NCBI GenBank assembly: GCA_964443875.1
Contig: CAYUET010000001.1
Location: 186,001 to 250,000 of the forward strand
Origin: CAYUET01 sp964443875
GTDB taxonomy: Bacteria; Auribacterota; JAFGBW01
DNA: 64,000 bases
Direction of reading: 5' to 3'
In this document: piece by piece, positions 1-8,664 of the stretch
Layout of the letters: each line of letters opens with the position of its first letter
Position numbering within the stretch: the first letter of the stretch is position 1
Position numbers and translations under genes: made by a program
The notes under the pieces: generated by a model
What the model was told of the DNA's origin: nothing
The model's database searches: none
Seen by the model: the letters and a program-made list of their open reading frames with translations, nothing else

Positions 1-7
1 TCCTGAT

Positions 8-1792
8 TCATTTAGGAGCTTCTTTTTTTCTTAAACGGATATTTTTAGGGGTAATTTCAACCAGTTCATCGTCATTGATATAGGAAATGCATTCCTCCAG
101 ATTCATGAGTGTCGGAGGCACCAAAAGAACGTTTTCATCCGACCCTGCGGCACGGACATTGGTTAGTTTTTTACCCTTGGCCGGATTAACCACGATATCG
201 TTTTCACGGCAGTTTTCGCCGATAATCTGGCCGGTATAAACTGAAATTCCAGGACCTAAAAAAAGTTTACCCCTCGCCTGAAGATTGAAAAGTGCATAGG
301 CAACAGTTTCACAGGTTGATTTATTGACCAATACACCATTTTTCCGGTTGGAGGGAATATCCCCTGCATATTCATCATAACCCCAGAAAATATAATTCAT
401 AACCCCCATCCCTTTGGTATCAGTCATAAAAATTGAGCGATAACCCAAAAGCCCGCGGGTTGGGATTTTATATTTTAATCGGGTCATTCCTTCGTCACTG
501 AACATTTCAAGCATCTGAGCCTTACGCATTCCAAGTTTTTCAATCACCGGGCCCATGTAATTTTCAGAAACATCAATAATGACTTCTTCAAAAGGCTCCA
601 TTATTTTTTCACCTTCCTGATGAAAAATCACCTGAGGCGCTGTCACCTGAAGCTCATAGCCCTCTCTTCTCATTTTTTCAATCAAAACGGAAAGATGAAG
701 CTCTCCGCGGCCCGAGACTTTAAAGCCCGGAGTCCCCTTCAGTTCTTCAACATGAAGAGCGACATCGCAAAGAATTTCCTTTTTTAAACGCTCCAGCAAA
801 TGTCTCGAGGTGCTGAAACTTCCTTCCTTTCCTGCAAACGGAGAATCATTGGGAATAAAATTCATGGTAATCGTAGGAGGATCGATTGCAAGCATAGGCA
901 AAGGAACCGGATTTACCGGATCAGTATACGTCTCCCCGATCTGAATCGCTTCATAACCCGCTACAGCCACGATTTCGCCAAGTTCTGCAAAATCAACCGG
1001 TTTTTTCTGGTTGCTTTCAAAGGTGTACAGTTTGGTAATTCTTGTCGCTTCTTTCTTGCCGTTGAAATCGCAAATCACAACACTCTGATTGATCGTCGCT
1101 TTTCCTGAAGTGATTTTACCGATTCCAAGACGTCCCAAAAAAGGAGAATGATCAATGGAGCTCACCTGAAGCTGCAAAGGTCCGTTAGGATCCCCCTTGG
1201 GATAAGGAATGGACTTTATAATTTCATCATAAAGAGGACCCAGATCTTTAGGGGAATCATGGAGGTGTTTCAAGGCATAACCGTCTTTTGCTGATGCAAA
1301 AATGATAGGAAAATCCAGAATATGATCCGGAGCTTTGAGCTGAACGAAAAGATCAAAAACCTGATCCACCACCCATTCAGGCCGCGCGTTAGGCTTATCG
1401 ATTTTATTAATGACCACGATGATCGGAAGCATGCGGGCCAGGGCTTTTTTCAAAACAAAATAGGTTTGAGGCATCGGCCCTTCCTGCGCATCCACAAGAA
1501 GCAGGGCCCCATCAACCATTTGCAATACCCGTTCAACCTGACCGCCAAAATCAGCATGTCCTGGAGTATCTACAATATTAAAAAGATGATCTTTATATTT
1601 AAAAGACCCGTTTTTGGAGGCAATGGTAATCCCGCGTTCACGTTCCTGATCCATAGAGTCCATCAGGCGTTCTTCCACCACCTGATTATCACGAAACATT
1701 CCGCTTTGTTTAAACAGTTTATCTACCAGGGTTGTCTTTCCATGGTCAACGTGAGCGATAATCGCTATATTTCTAATCTGGGTCTGCAACAT
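8..1792 (-). CDS. typA: Ribosome-associated translational GTPase TypA/BipA
   Basis: This is a 594-residue translational GTPase that binds the 70S ribosome and supports subunit assembly and stress or cold growth. The G1 loop AHVDHGKTTL lies at residues 13-22, followed by the switch I sequence RGITI near residue 55, the G3 motif DTPGHADFGG near 75 and NKID near 129. Length and the C-terminal region (GLLGYRSIFMTDTKG) fit TypA rather than EF-G or LepA. The start at 1792 is supported by a GAGGA-type ribosome site about seven bases upstream. The gene ends at the left edge of the window with its stop codon inside. It is separated by about 210 bases from the upstream gene of the same strand, so it probably has its own promoter. 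Family identification is secure. Confidence 0.97.
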   Translation of the reverse strand: MLQTQIRNIAIIAHVDHGKTTLVDKLFKQSGMFRDNQVVEERLMDSMDQERERGITIASKNGSFKYKDHLFNIVDTPGHADFGGQVERVLQMVDGALLLVDAQEGPMPQTYFVLKKALARMLPIIVVINKIDKPNARPEWVVDQVFDLFVQLKAPDHILDFPIIFASAKDGYALKHLHDSPKDLGPLYDEIIKSIPYPKGDPNGPLQLQVSSIDHSPFLGRLGIGKITSGKATINQSVVICDFNGKKEATRITKLYTFESNQKKPVDFAELGEIVAVAGYEAIQIGETYTDPVNPVPLPMLAIDPPTITMNFIPNDSPFAGKEGSFSTSRHLLERLKKEILCDVALHVEELKGTPGFKVSGRGELHLSVLIEKMRREGYELQVTAPQVIFHQEGEKIMEPFEEVIIDVSENYMGPVIEKLGMRKAQMLEMFSDEGMTRLKYKIPTRGLLGYRSIFMTDTKGMGVMNYIFWGYDEYAGDIPSNRKNGVLVNKSTCETVAYALFNLQARGKLFLGPGISVYTGQIIGENCRENDIVVNPAKGKKLTNVRAAGSDENVLLVPPTLMNLEECISYINDDELVEITPKNIRLRKKEAPK

Positions 1793-1875
1793 ATATAAAT
1801 CCTCGGCTTTCTTTGTAAAAAAGGCGCTATATATACTAAATCTGAGTTTTTTGGCTAGTCTTTTCTGAATAAATA

Positions 1876-1908
1876 TGTGTTATATTAAAGTTTAATATTT
1901 ATAACACA
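1876..1908. repeat. Imperfect inverted repeat upstream of typA
   Basis: TGTGTTATA (1876-1884) faces TATAACACA (1900-1908), with further TTAA complementarity inside. It lies between the small gene at 2003-2290 and the typA start at 1792, both read leftward. It is not followed by a T-tract on either strand, so an operator or processing hairpin is as likely as a terminator. The rest of 1793-2002 is AT-rich and shows no convincing -35/-10 pair. Confidence 0.4.
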
Positions 1909-2002
1909 GGTTAAATAATTGATTAGGGAATATCTGATTTTCTGTTTTTATCAACAGCTCCAAAATATTTAATCTTTCATTAACAGGATTCAGAGGAATA
2001 TT

Positions 2003-2290
2003 TTATTTTTCGGTGAGTATGGCGATTCCTTTTTCCGAAAGGGTATAAAAAGGTTCTGTCTCATAAAAATTGGAGCTGAGGCCTGGAACGATTATAAAAT
2101 CCAAAGTCAGGCGGTGCAGATCTTCCAGTATTAATTTCCTGTCCAGAGACCCTGTTGCTGTGCAGAAATCTTCAACCTTATGTTCAAAAAATTCCGCCAC
2201 ATCCTGCCTGTGAAAACTCATTTTCTTTTCCTGAAGAACCTTTTCCTTTAAAAATCTCAATATTTCGGCCCTTATTTTTGCCTGTTCCAT
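2003..2290 (-). CDS. Small hypothetical protein, possibly winged-helix
   Basis: A 95-residue soluble protein that I do not recognise. It begins with a charged helical stretch (about residues 1-35), has a central helical part rich in Asp, Leu and Phe, and ends in a strand-turn-strand like segment (FIIVPG to YTLSEKGIAIL). The ending 'YTLSEKGIAIL' resembles the wing and last strand of winged-helix proteins, so DNA binding or a protein-interaction winged helix is possible; this is inference only. It follows the glycosyltransferase gene by 25 bases and is probably co-transcribed with it and the GspF-like gene. No membrane segment or cysteine motif is seen. Confidence 0.6.
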   Translation of the reverse strand: MEQAKIRAEILRFLKEKVLQEKKMSFHRQDVAEFFEHKVEDFCTATGSLDRKLILEDLHRLTLDFIIVPGLSSNFYETEPFYTLSEKGIAILTEK

Positions 2291-2315
2291 ATTTTTTATT
2301 CCTTATTCGGGTTAA

Positions 2316-3287
2316 TTATTGAAAATGAAAAAAATCCCGTTCCTGCTTCAAATCCAGAGATTCAAGCCATTCCTGAATAATTTCTCTGCTTCCACGGGTC
2401 ATAAGGGCATTGATCAAAAAAGGCTTGTCTTTGAGAATTTCAAAAGTCTCTCTGCTGATGACAGGACGGTTATAAATCTCTTTTCCAATTTTTTTTGGAT
2501 CAATATCAATAAACCCTTTTAAAGAATAGCCTTTCCGGATAAGCCATCTGGCCATTTTTCTTCCCCCTTCACCCGCTCCGATAATCATAAAGGGAGTTTC
2601 CCTGTTTAACGGAAAATATTCCGTTTTTAAAGCCCGAAAGGCTTCTTCAGCATAGCGTTTGTCCTTTCTTGAAAGACGTGTTGGGGAATCCCTCCAGTAC
2701 AGCAGTGTTTCTGGAACCCTGCCCAGAGCGCAGGCTTTATGTGAACGCAGAAAAAATTCATAATCCTCAGGAAAATCCCCCTCTTTATAAAATCCATTTT
2801 TTATATAAACACTCCGCTTGAGCATCCATGTCGGATGAATCATAGGGCATTCGATGTATCTTGAAAGGCTGAGATCCGTCAAAGAATTATGCCAGGCCAC
2901 ATACGCCTGATAGCCTTTATTATCGTTGCTTCCACCGAAAAGTTCAACATTACAGGAAACCCAATCCAGTTTATTCGACTCGGCATATTCAAACTGCTTT
3001 TCAAGACGATCAGGAGCCATGAGGTCATCCCCGTCAAACCGTGCGATCCAGGTTGCAGAACATAGCTCCAGCCCTTTGTTCAGGGCATGAACAATACCTT
3101 TATGAACCAGCCTGTGAATTTCAATGCGGGAATCCTTGGGAAGCCCTTCCAGGGAATCATCTGTCGAACCGTCATCCATCACAACCACCCTAAAATCCTT
3201 AAAACTCTGTGATAATAATGATTTTAATGCTTCTGAAAGATAAGGGCCGTTGTTATAGTTTGGTAAAAGAACATCAATCAAAGCCAT
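2316..3287 (-). CDS. GT2 family glycosyltransferase with C-terminal Rossmann-like domain
   Basis: A 323-residue protein. Residues 1 to about 210 form a GT-A fold of family GT2: LPNYNNGPYLSEAL at the N terminus, the nucleotide-binding VVMDDGSTDDS near residue 35-45 and a metal-binding RFDGDDLMAPDRL near residue 85-97. Such enzymes transfer a sugar from a nucleotide sugar to a surface glycan or protein. The last 100 residues look different: FMIIGAGEGGRKMARWL is a GxGxxG nucleotide-binding start, followed by GFIDIDPKKIG, as in PglD-type or CapD-type Rossmann domains of glycan enzymes. The fusion suggests linked sugar transfer and sugar modification or sensing. It sits 20 bases downstream of the GspF-like gene. 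The substrate cannot be inferred. Confidence 0.88.
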   Translation of the reverse strand: MALIDVLLPNYNNGPYLSEALKSLLSQSFKDFRVVVMDDGSTDDSLEGLPKDSRIEIHRLVHKGIVHALNKGLELCSATWIARFDGDDLMAPDRLEKQFEYAESNKLDWVSCNVELFGGSNDNKGYQAYVAWHNSLTDLSLSRYIECPMIHPTWMLKRSVYIKNGFYKEGDFPEDYEFFLRSHKACALGRVPETLLYWRDSPTRLSRKDKRYAEEAFRALKTEYFPLNRETPFMIIGAGEGGRKMARWLIRKGYSLKGFIDIDPKKIGKEIYNRPVISRETFEILKDKPFLINALMTRGSREIIQEWLESLDLKQERDFFHFQ

Positions 3288-3307
3288 GAGAGCTGTTTTG
3301 TCCTGGT

Positions 3308-4540
3308 TTATTGAGACATGGAGGAAATGAGAGAAACCAGCGGTAAAAACATGGCAATCACAATAAACCCTACAATGCCGGCCAGGGTAATAATCAGAGC
3401 AGGTTCAATAAGCGAGGTTACCGCAGACACGGCTGAATCTACATCATCTTCATAGCTCTCAGCAATCTTGATGAGCATTTCAGACATGCGCCCTGTTTCT
3501 TCACCGACACTCACCATGCTGAGCACCATGGGAGGAAAAATATTCGCCTGGGTCAGAGGATGAACCATGGACTCCCCTTCCTTCAGATTATCATGAACAA
3601 GGGTAATCGCGTTTTCAACAACAGCATTTCCGACTGTCTCACGGGTGATATTCAGGGCTTCCAAAATCTGAACACCGCTGTTAATCAGGGTTCCAAGAGT
3701 ACGGGTGAATCGGGATACAGCCACTTTGCTGAACAAATCGCCAATGACGGGCATTTTATAGAGTATGGAGTGAACCATGTGTCTTCCTGCTTTATTGGCC
3801 ATGGTAAATCTGAAAGCCACAACAACAGCGGCCAGAAAAACAAAAGGGAGATACCATTGATTCCGGATAAAACCGCTCATATCGATCAGAAACTGGGTCA
3901 TAAAGGGAAGCTGAAGATCCATTTCCAGAAACATCTTGGAAAATTTAGGAATAATGAACACAATCAGCCCATAGACAACAACCCCTGCAACCAAAAGAAC
4001 GAAAGAAGGATACACCATGGAAGATTTGACCTTCTTCTTCAATTTTGAACTTTTTTCATAATAGTCTGCCATCTGAAGCAGAACCTTGTCAAGAACGCCT
4101 CCGACTTCACCGGCATGGATCATGTTGATAAACAAAGGGGAAAAAACATCTTCATAATCCTTCATGGAGACTGAAAGGGAATTTCCGCTTTCAACGGAAT
4201 CAGAAATGTTTTTTAAAACAGTACCCATGGGCCTGTTTTTGTTCTGTTTTTCAAGGACTCTCAGCCCCCTTAAAATGGGGAGTCCGGCATCGACAAGGGT
4301 TGCAAACTGACGCATGAAGGTCACCAGGTCTTTTTCTTTTACCTTTTTAAAAAAACTGAAAAAACTTTTATCCAGGATAGGCGCGGAGGATGTTTTGGTT
4401 TCTTTTCCTTCAGTGACGGATGTGGGAAAATAACCCATTTCCCGGATCTTATTAATGGCGCTTATTTTAGATTCCGAAGTAATAGATCCTGAAATTTCCT
4501 TCCCCTTGTTATCCATGGCTTCATAAAAGAATTCAGGCAT
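3308..4540 (-). CDS. Type II secretion / type IV pilus inner-membrane protein (GspF/PilC family)
   Basis: A 410-residue polytopic inner-membrane platform protein. Two homologous T2SSF domains (about residues 70-195 and 275-400) each precede hydrophobic segments; the clear ones are VVVYGLIVFIIP near 190, LPFVFLAAVVVAF near 230 and a strongly hydrophobic end near 380-405. The N terminus (FFYEAMDNKGKEISGSI) is typical of GspF/PilC. In known systems this protein links the cytoplasmic ATPase to the pseudopilus or pilus. No GspE/PilB ATPase or GspG-type operon is next to it; a pseudopilin at 8044 and GspA/GspB at 19.8-22.3 kb show that the secretion genes are dispersed. Whether it serves type II secretion or type IV pili cannot be decided from the sequence. 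Confidence 0.93.
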   Translation of the reverse strand: MPEFFYEAMDNKGKEISGSITSESKISAINKIREMGYFPTSVTEGKETKTSSAPILDKSFFSFFKKVKEKDLVTFMRQFATLVDAGLPILRGLRVLEKQNKNRPMGTVLKNISDSVESGNSLSVSMKDYEDVFSPLFINMIHAGEVGGVLDKVLLQMADYYEKSSKLKKKVKSSMVYPSFVLLVAGVVVYGLIVFIIPKFSKMFLEMDLQLPFMTQFLIDMSGFIRNQWYLPFVFLAAVVVAFRFTMANKAGRHMVHSILYKMPVIGDLFSKVAVSRFTRTLGTLINSGVQILEALNITRETVGNAVVENAITLVHDNLKEGESMVHPLTQANIFPPMVLSMVSVGEETGRMSEMLIKIAESYEDDVDSAVSAVTSLIEPALIITLAGIVGFIVIAMFLPLVSLISSMSQ

Positions 4541-4621
4541 AAAATTTATCCTTTGCGTTTAGAGTCAAAGTTTTAATTTATAACTTTATATAATCATTCT
4601 GCATTTTTGTTAATAATAAAA

Positions 4622-5806
4622 TTATTTTCCGTATTTTTTTGTATCCGGAACAAAAGCCAGCATAACCATTCCTGCGAGGGTTAAAACAAGAGAAAAAATA
4701 AAGGGGGCAGGAGCCCCCCATTTCTCCCAAAGTACACCGGCTAAAAAGGAAGCAGGCAGGGCACAGACACCAACAATCATTTGAAATCCGCCAAGAATGC
4801 TCGCCCTGTATTCCTCCGGGGCCATTTCCGCAACCATGGTCTTCTGGCTTGGTTCCAAAGCCGCCTTGTGTAAGCCGTAAAAAACAAAATAAAGAATAAT
4901 CATCCAGGTGCTTCTAAACAGCAGAAAGCCAAGGCATAAAACCATCCAAAACAAATAGGCAATCATCAAAACCTGTTTTCTTCCGATTTTATCGGCCAGT
5001 TTTCCGAAAGGGAGGGCAAAAAAAGCGGCTGAAAGCGTATAGATAAGGTAAAGTGCCGGAATAAAGGCCGTTTTAATCCCGGTTTCATGGGCATAGAGAA
5101 GCAGAAACGAATACGTGAAGGCCCCCAGAGATAAAAAAATATTCAAAAAGAAAAAGAATTTCAGATTCCTGTTGAGATTACGGAGGGAAAGTCCCTTATA
5201 AATTCCGGATTTGACAGGTTTCTCTTCAATATTTTTGATAATAAAAATCACTCCGATAAGTGAAGGTACGGCCGAAAGAATAAACAGATTTCTGTACCCC
5301 AGATATTTAAACAGAACAAGGCAGAGTATAATTCCAACAACAGCCCCCCAATGATCCATGGTCTTTAAAAATCCAAAATTCTTCGCCCTGTTATCCCGGC
5401 TGGATAGTTCCGCAATAAGCGCATCTCGGGGAGCAGAACGGATTTTCCCGACTCTGTCGAGCACTTTAAAAGGAATCAGCATGAGCCACACCGTGCTCAA
5501 GGCATATCCGATCCTTGAAACTGCACTGAAAAAATATCCTGTCCAGACAAAGATTTTTCTTTTCTGCGTTTTATCAGACCAGTATCCGGAAACAACTTTG
5601 GCAACGGAAACAATGGCTTCGCCCAAACCGTCGACAAAGCCGAGTGCCGCCATATTGGCGTGCAGAACATTACTGATGAATAAAGGCCAGATGGGGTAAA
5701 TCATATCTGACCCCATATCGTTTAAAAAAGACGCCCATCCGAAAGTATGTATGATTTTTTTAGATTTTTTTTCTTCTTCAGAAACGTTATTATTATTGGA
5801 AGTCAC
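4622..5806 (-). CDS. MFS transporter
   Basis: A 394-residue protein with about 12 hydrophobic segments and the hallmark loop GKLADKIGRKQVLMIAY between helices in the second half; a related loop (VSGYWSDKTQKRKIF) occurs in the first half. Major facilitator proteins move small solutes by uniport, symport or antiport. The N-terminal sequence (SFLNDMGSDMIYPIWPLF) is typical of MFS subfamilies often annotated as drug or metabolite efflux proteins in anaerobes, but the substrate is unknown. It is read away from the kinase/dCMP deaminase gene; the 115-base gap between them must hold two divergent promoters. It starts 80 bases from the GspF-like gene and may not share its transcript. Confidence 0.9.
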   Translation of the reverse strand: MTSNNNNVSEEEKKSKKIIHTFGWASFLNDMGSDMIYPIWPLFISNVLHANMAALGFVDGLGEAIVSVAKVVSGYWSDKTQKRKIFVWTGYFFSAVSRIGYALSTVWLMLIPFKVLDRVGKIRSAPRDALIAELSSRDNRAKNFGFLKTMDHWGAVVGIILCLVLFKYLGYRNLFILSAVPSLIGVIFIIKNIEEKPVKSGIYKGLSLRNLNRNLKFFFFLNIFLSLGAFTYSFLLLYAHETGIKTAFIPALYLIYTLSAAFFALPFGKLADKIGRKQVLMIAYLFWMVLCLGFLLFRSTWMIILYFVFYGLHKAALEPSQKTMVAEMAPEEYRASILGGFQMIVGVCALPASFLAGVLWEKWGAPAPFIFSLVLTLAGMVMLAFVPDTKKYGK

Positions 5807-5921
5807 AATTATTTTATCTCAAAAAAGTATTTACTCATTTTGTTTAATAGGATTAACATTAAAGCTTCCTGAAAAATAAGTAAATTTTTATAATTGTCAA
5901 ATTCAATTAGGAGTATCGGGA

Positions 5922-6926
5922 ATGATTATCGGATTAACTGGAAAAAACGGTTCAGGCAAAGGAACGGTTGCTGAAATATTAAAATCACGGGGTTTCCAAT
6001 ATTATTCCCTGTCAGACTCGCTGAGAAATGAACTGAACAGACAAAAAAAAGCCATTACCCGTGAAGCCCTCATTGAAACGGGCAACAGACTCAGACAGGA
6101 TTTTGGGCCTTCTGTGCTTGCCGATCGCATTATTGAAAAAATTGATCCGGATAAAAATTATGTCATTGACTCCATCCGCAATCCCTTTGAAGTCAAAAAT
6201 CTTCAAAAGATAAAAGGTTTTTTTCTGTTTGCCGTGGAGGCCCCTGTCAACATCCGTTTTGAACGCTGCAGAAAAAGAGCCCGTGAAGGGGCCGAAATGA
6301 CCCTTGCTGAATTTAAAAAAATTGAGGCCAGGGAAGTTAAAAGTGCTGATCCCCATGCCCAGCAGCTGAAAGCCACTATTCATCTTGCGGATTTTATTGT
6401 CAAAAACGGAAGCACCCTTGATAAACTTGAAAAACTGGTGATCGACTATTTAAAAAAAATTGTTTCCAGTGTAAAACGTCCGGGATGGGATGAATACTTC
6501 ATGAATATCGCCCGTGTCGTGGCACAGCGCTCAAACTGCGTCAAAAGACATGTTGCTGCCATCATTGTCAAAGACAAACGCATCATTTCCACAGGGTATA
6601 ACGGTACTCCCCGAGGTGTTAAAAACTGCAACGAAGGCGGCTGCCCCCGCTGCAACAGCTTTGGCCATTCCGGAGCAAACCTCGGAGAATGTCTTTGTTC
6701 CCATGCCGAAGAAAATTCCATCACCCAGGCTGCCTATCATGGGGTTTCCATCAAAGGGGCCTCCATCTATACCACTTTTTCGCCCTGCCTGACCTGTACC
6801 AAGATGATTATTAATTCAGGCATTGCAGAAGTGATTTATGACTCCGAATATTCGCTGAGCCGGATCGAACTGGCACTCCTTAAGGAAGCCGGAATTAAAG
6901 TCCGTTCCATCAAACGCATGAATTAA
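5922..6926 (+). CDS. P-loop kinase / dCMP deaminase fusion protein
   Basis: A 334-residue two-domain protein. Residues 1-180 form a P-loop kinase-like domain related to dephospho-CoA and nucleoside monophosphate kinases: GKNGSGKGT at 7-15, a lid-like Arg-rich stretch FERCRKRAREG at 113-123 and DSIRNPFEV at 83-91. Residues 185-330 are a zinc-dependent dCMP/cytidine deaminase: HAEEN at 261-265 (zinc ligand and catalytic Glu) and PCLTC at 288-292, plus an insert with CPRC (241-244). dCMP deaminase makes dUMP for thymidylate synthesis. The fusion suggests handling of deoxynucleotides by both domains, with the kinase substrate unknown; yeast dCMP deaminase also carries a P-loop region. The start follows GGAG with good spacing. 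queA begins 10 bases downstream, so the two are probably one operon. Confidence 0.88.
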   Translation: MIIGLTGKNGSGKGTVAEILKSRGFQYYSLSDSLRNELNRQKKAITREALIETGNRLRQDFGPSVLADRIIEKIDPDKNYVIDSIRNPFEVKNLQKIKGFFLFAVEAPVNIRFERCRKRAREGAEMTLAEFKKIEAREVKSADPHAQQLKATIHLADFIVKNGSTLDKLEKLVIDYLKKIVSSVKRPGWDEYFMNIARVVAQRSNCVKRHVAAIIVKDKRIISTGYNGTPRGVKNCNEGGCPRCNSFGHSGANLGECLCSHAEENSITQAAYHGVSIKGASIYTTFSPCLTCTKMIINSGIAEVIYDSEYSLSRIELALLKEAGIKVRSIKRMN

Positions 6927-6936
6927 GTTCTTATAC

Positions 6937-7986
6937 ATGGAATACTGTCTTGATTCATTTGATTATCCTCTTCCGGAGGAATTGATTGCCCAGAATCCCC
7001 CTTCAACGCGTGGAGATTCCAGGCTGCTGATTGCTTTGAATCAGGATTATCGGATTTCACCTTTTAAAGACATTCTTAATCATCTGGATGAAAAGGATGT
7101 CCTGGTCGTGAATATATCCCGAGTGATTAAATCCAGGATTTTTGGTGTCTGTGAAAGAACAGGAAAAAGACATGAAATGCTTTTTGTTCACAGAAATCCG
7201 GACAGTTCATGGAAGGCCATGCTCTTTAATGCTAAAAAAATAAAGGAGAATGACCGGCTGATTCTGGACGAAGACTGCAGGGTCAGGCTGCTTAAAAAAG
7301 AAATGCATCTTAACCATGTGGCCATTGAGGGGAATAAAGACCTTATGACGGTTCTGGAGGAGAAAGGATTGATCCCCCTTCCTCCTTATATCGTCAGGCC
7401 CAACAAACAGCATACGGCTGAAGATGCTGTCCGCTATCAGACCGTCTACTCCAAAGACAAGGGGTCCTGCGCAGCTCCAACCGCAGGGCTTCATTTTACC
7501 GACGAGTTGATCTCCTCGATTAAAAAGAAAGGTGTAGAAATAAAAGAAGTCCTGCTTCACGTCGGCCCCGGAACTTTTCTCCCTGTAAAAACCCAGGATA
7601 TCCGGGAACACACCATGCACAGTGAATGGATTGAGGTTTCGCAGGAAACAGCCGATGCACTCAACACAGCCACGGGCAGAAAAAAAAGAATTGTCTGCGT
7701 GGGAACAACCTCCCTTCGCTCTCTGGAATCCTGTTATAAAGATGGACGAATTGCTGCCTTTAAGGGTTTTACCGATATTTACATACATCCGCCGAGAATC
7801 ATCCAGAGTGCAGACAGACTGATCACCAATTTTCACCAGCCCAAATCCACACTCATGATGCTGGTGAGCGCTTTTAGCGGGAATGCTTTTATTAAAAAGG
7901 CCTATGCCTATGCCATTCAGAATAAAATGCTTTTTTTTTCATACGGAGATGCGTTGCTTCTTCAGAATCAGTTTAAATCCAGTTAA
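6937..7986 (+). CDS. queA: tRNA preQ1(34) S-adenosylmethionine ribosyltransferase-isomerase
   Basis: A 349-residue enzyme of queuosine synthesis. It transfers and isomerises the ribosyl part of S-adenosylmethionine onto preQ1 at the wobble position of tRNA, giving epoxyqueuosine. Diagnostic segments are DYPLPEELIAQNP near the N terminus, APTAGLHFTDELI and HVGPGTFLPVK in the middle, and ITNFHQPKSTLMMLVSAF near the end. Length matches the family (about 340-350). It starts 10 bases after the kinase/dCMP deaminase stop and is likely translated from the same message. Other queuosine genes (tgt, queC-F) are not in the window. Confidence 0.97.
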   Translation: MEYCLDSFDYPLPEELIAQNPPSTRGDSRLLIALNQDYRISPFKDILNHLDEKDVLVVNISRVIKSRIFGVCERTGKRHEMLFVHRNPDSSWKAMLFNAKKIKENDRLILDEDCRVRLLKKEMHLNHVAIEGNKDLMTVLEEKGLIPLPPYIVRPNKQHTAEDAVRYQTVYSKDKGSCAAPTAGLHFTDELISSIKKKGVEIKEVLLHVGPGTFLPVKTQDIREHTMHSEWIEVSQETADALNTATGRKKRIVCVGTTSLRSLESCYKDGRIAAFKGFTDIYIHPPRIIQSADRLITNFHQPKSTLMMLVSAFSGNAFIKKAYAYAIQNKMLFFSYGDALLLQNQFKSS

Positions 7987-8043
7987 ATCGATCCTGAAAT
8001 TTTCTCGACACCCGGAAAACTTTTGCGTTATCCTTAAGATCAA

Positions 8044-8658
8044 ATGAAAATTAAAGGATTTACTCTCATCGAAGTTCTTGTCGTTATTTCAATTCTTGTC
8101 ATACTTATTTCTCTTTTTCTGAAAAACCTTTCCGGAATTCAGACGAATGCCCTGAAAACTGTCTGCGCAAAGAATATAAAAGTTCTTACTCAAAACTTAT
8201 GTCTTTATACTTCCCAATACGAAGGCTATTTAAAAAACTGCACACAGACAACACCAGCTTCTGATATCTACGGATATCTTTTCAGAAGAGACGGATGGAA
8301 TGATCTTAAAAATCTGATTTGTCCCTGTGCTGAAAATCAAACACTCCCAACCACCCCGAATGGATATGGATCCCCCCTGAAATTACCTGAAGGAGTCACC
8401 CTTTCAGATTACTGGATTGTTTTTTCCGGAAATGCTGATCCAAAATTCATAAACACTTTTACCGTCCCTGCCACCAATACCCTTATCATTGAAAAATTCA
8501 ATACCGTAACGAACACATGGGATTCAACCTGTAATCATAAAACCGGCGGGAATATCGGACGGCTGAACGGAAGTGCTGAATACGCAACCGTAATTCCTTT
8601 CAATAAAAGCTTAACCGGAACAAAGGTTGAAATTAAAGGTGAAAACTGTGCAAAATAA
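8044..8658 (+). CDS. Type II secretion / type IV pilus pseudopilin-like protein
   Basis: A 204-residue protein with a class III prepilin signal: short basic leader MKIKG, predicted cleavage after Gly5, then FTLIEVLVVISILVIL with the conserved Glu at mature position 5 and a long hydrophobic helix. A prepilin peptidase would cut it and methylate the new N terminus. The remaining globular part has several cysteines (CAKN, NCTQT, CPCAENQT, CNHKT, NCAK) and ends in a region resembling the processing-associated headers of DUF1559-like or GspG/H pseudopilins. It begins 57 bases after queA and ends only six bases before the convergent TPR gene. It could be a minor pseudopilin or a surface-exposed pilin-like protein. 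Confidence 0.88.
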   Translation: MKIKGFTLIEVLVVISILVILISLFLKNLSGIQTNALKTVCAKNIKVLTQNLCLYTSQYEGYLKNCTQTTPASDIYGYLFRRDGWNDLKNLICPCAENQTLPTTPNGYGSPLKLPEGVTLSDYWIVFSGNADPKFINTFTVPATNTLIIEKFNTVTNTWDSTCNHKTGGNIGRLNGSAEYATVIPFNKSLTGTKVEIKGENCAK

Positions 8659-8664
8659 AACAAC

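Noticed and set aside
1322..1798. Plus-strand open frame of 158 codons opposite typA
   Set aside because: It is fully antisense to a strongly conserved GTPase, lacks a ribosome site and has no family match; such frames are shadows of typA codon use.
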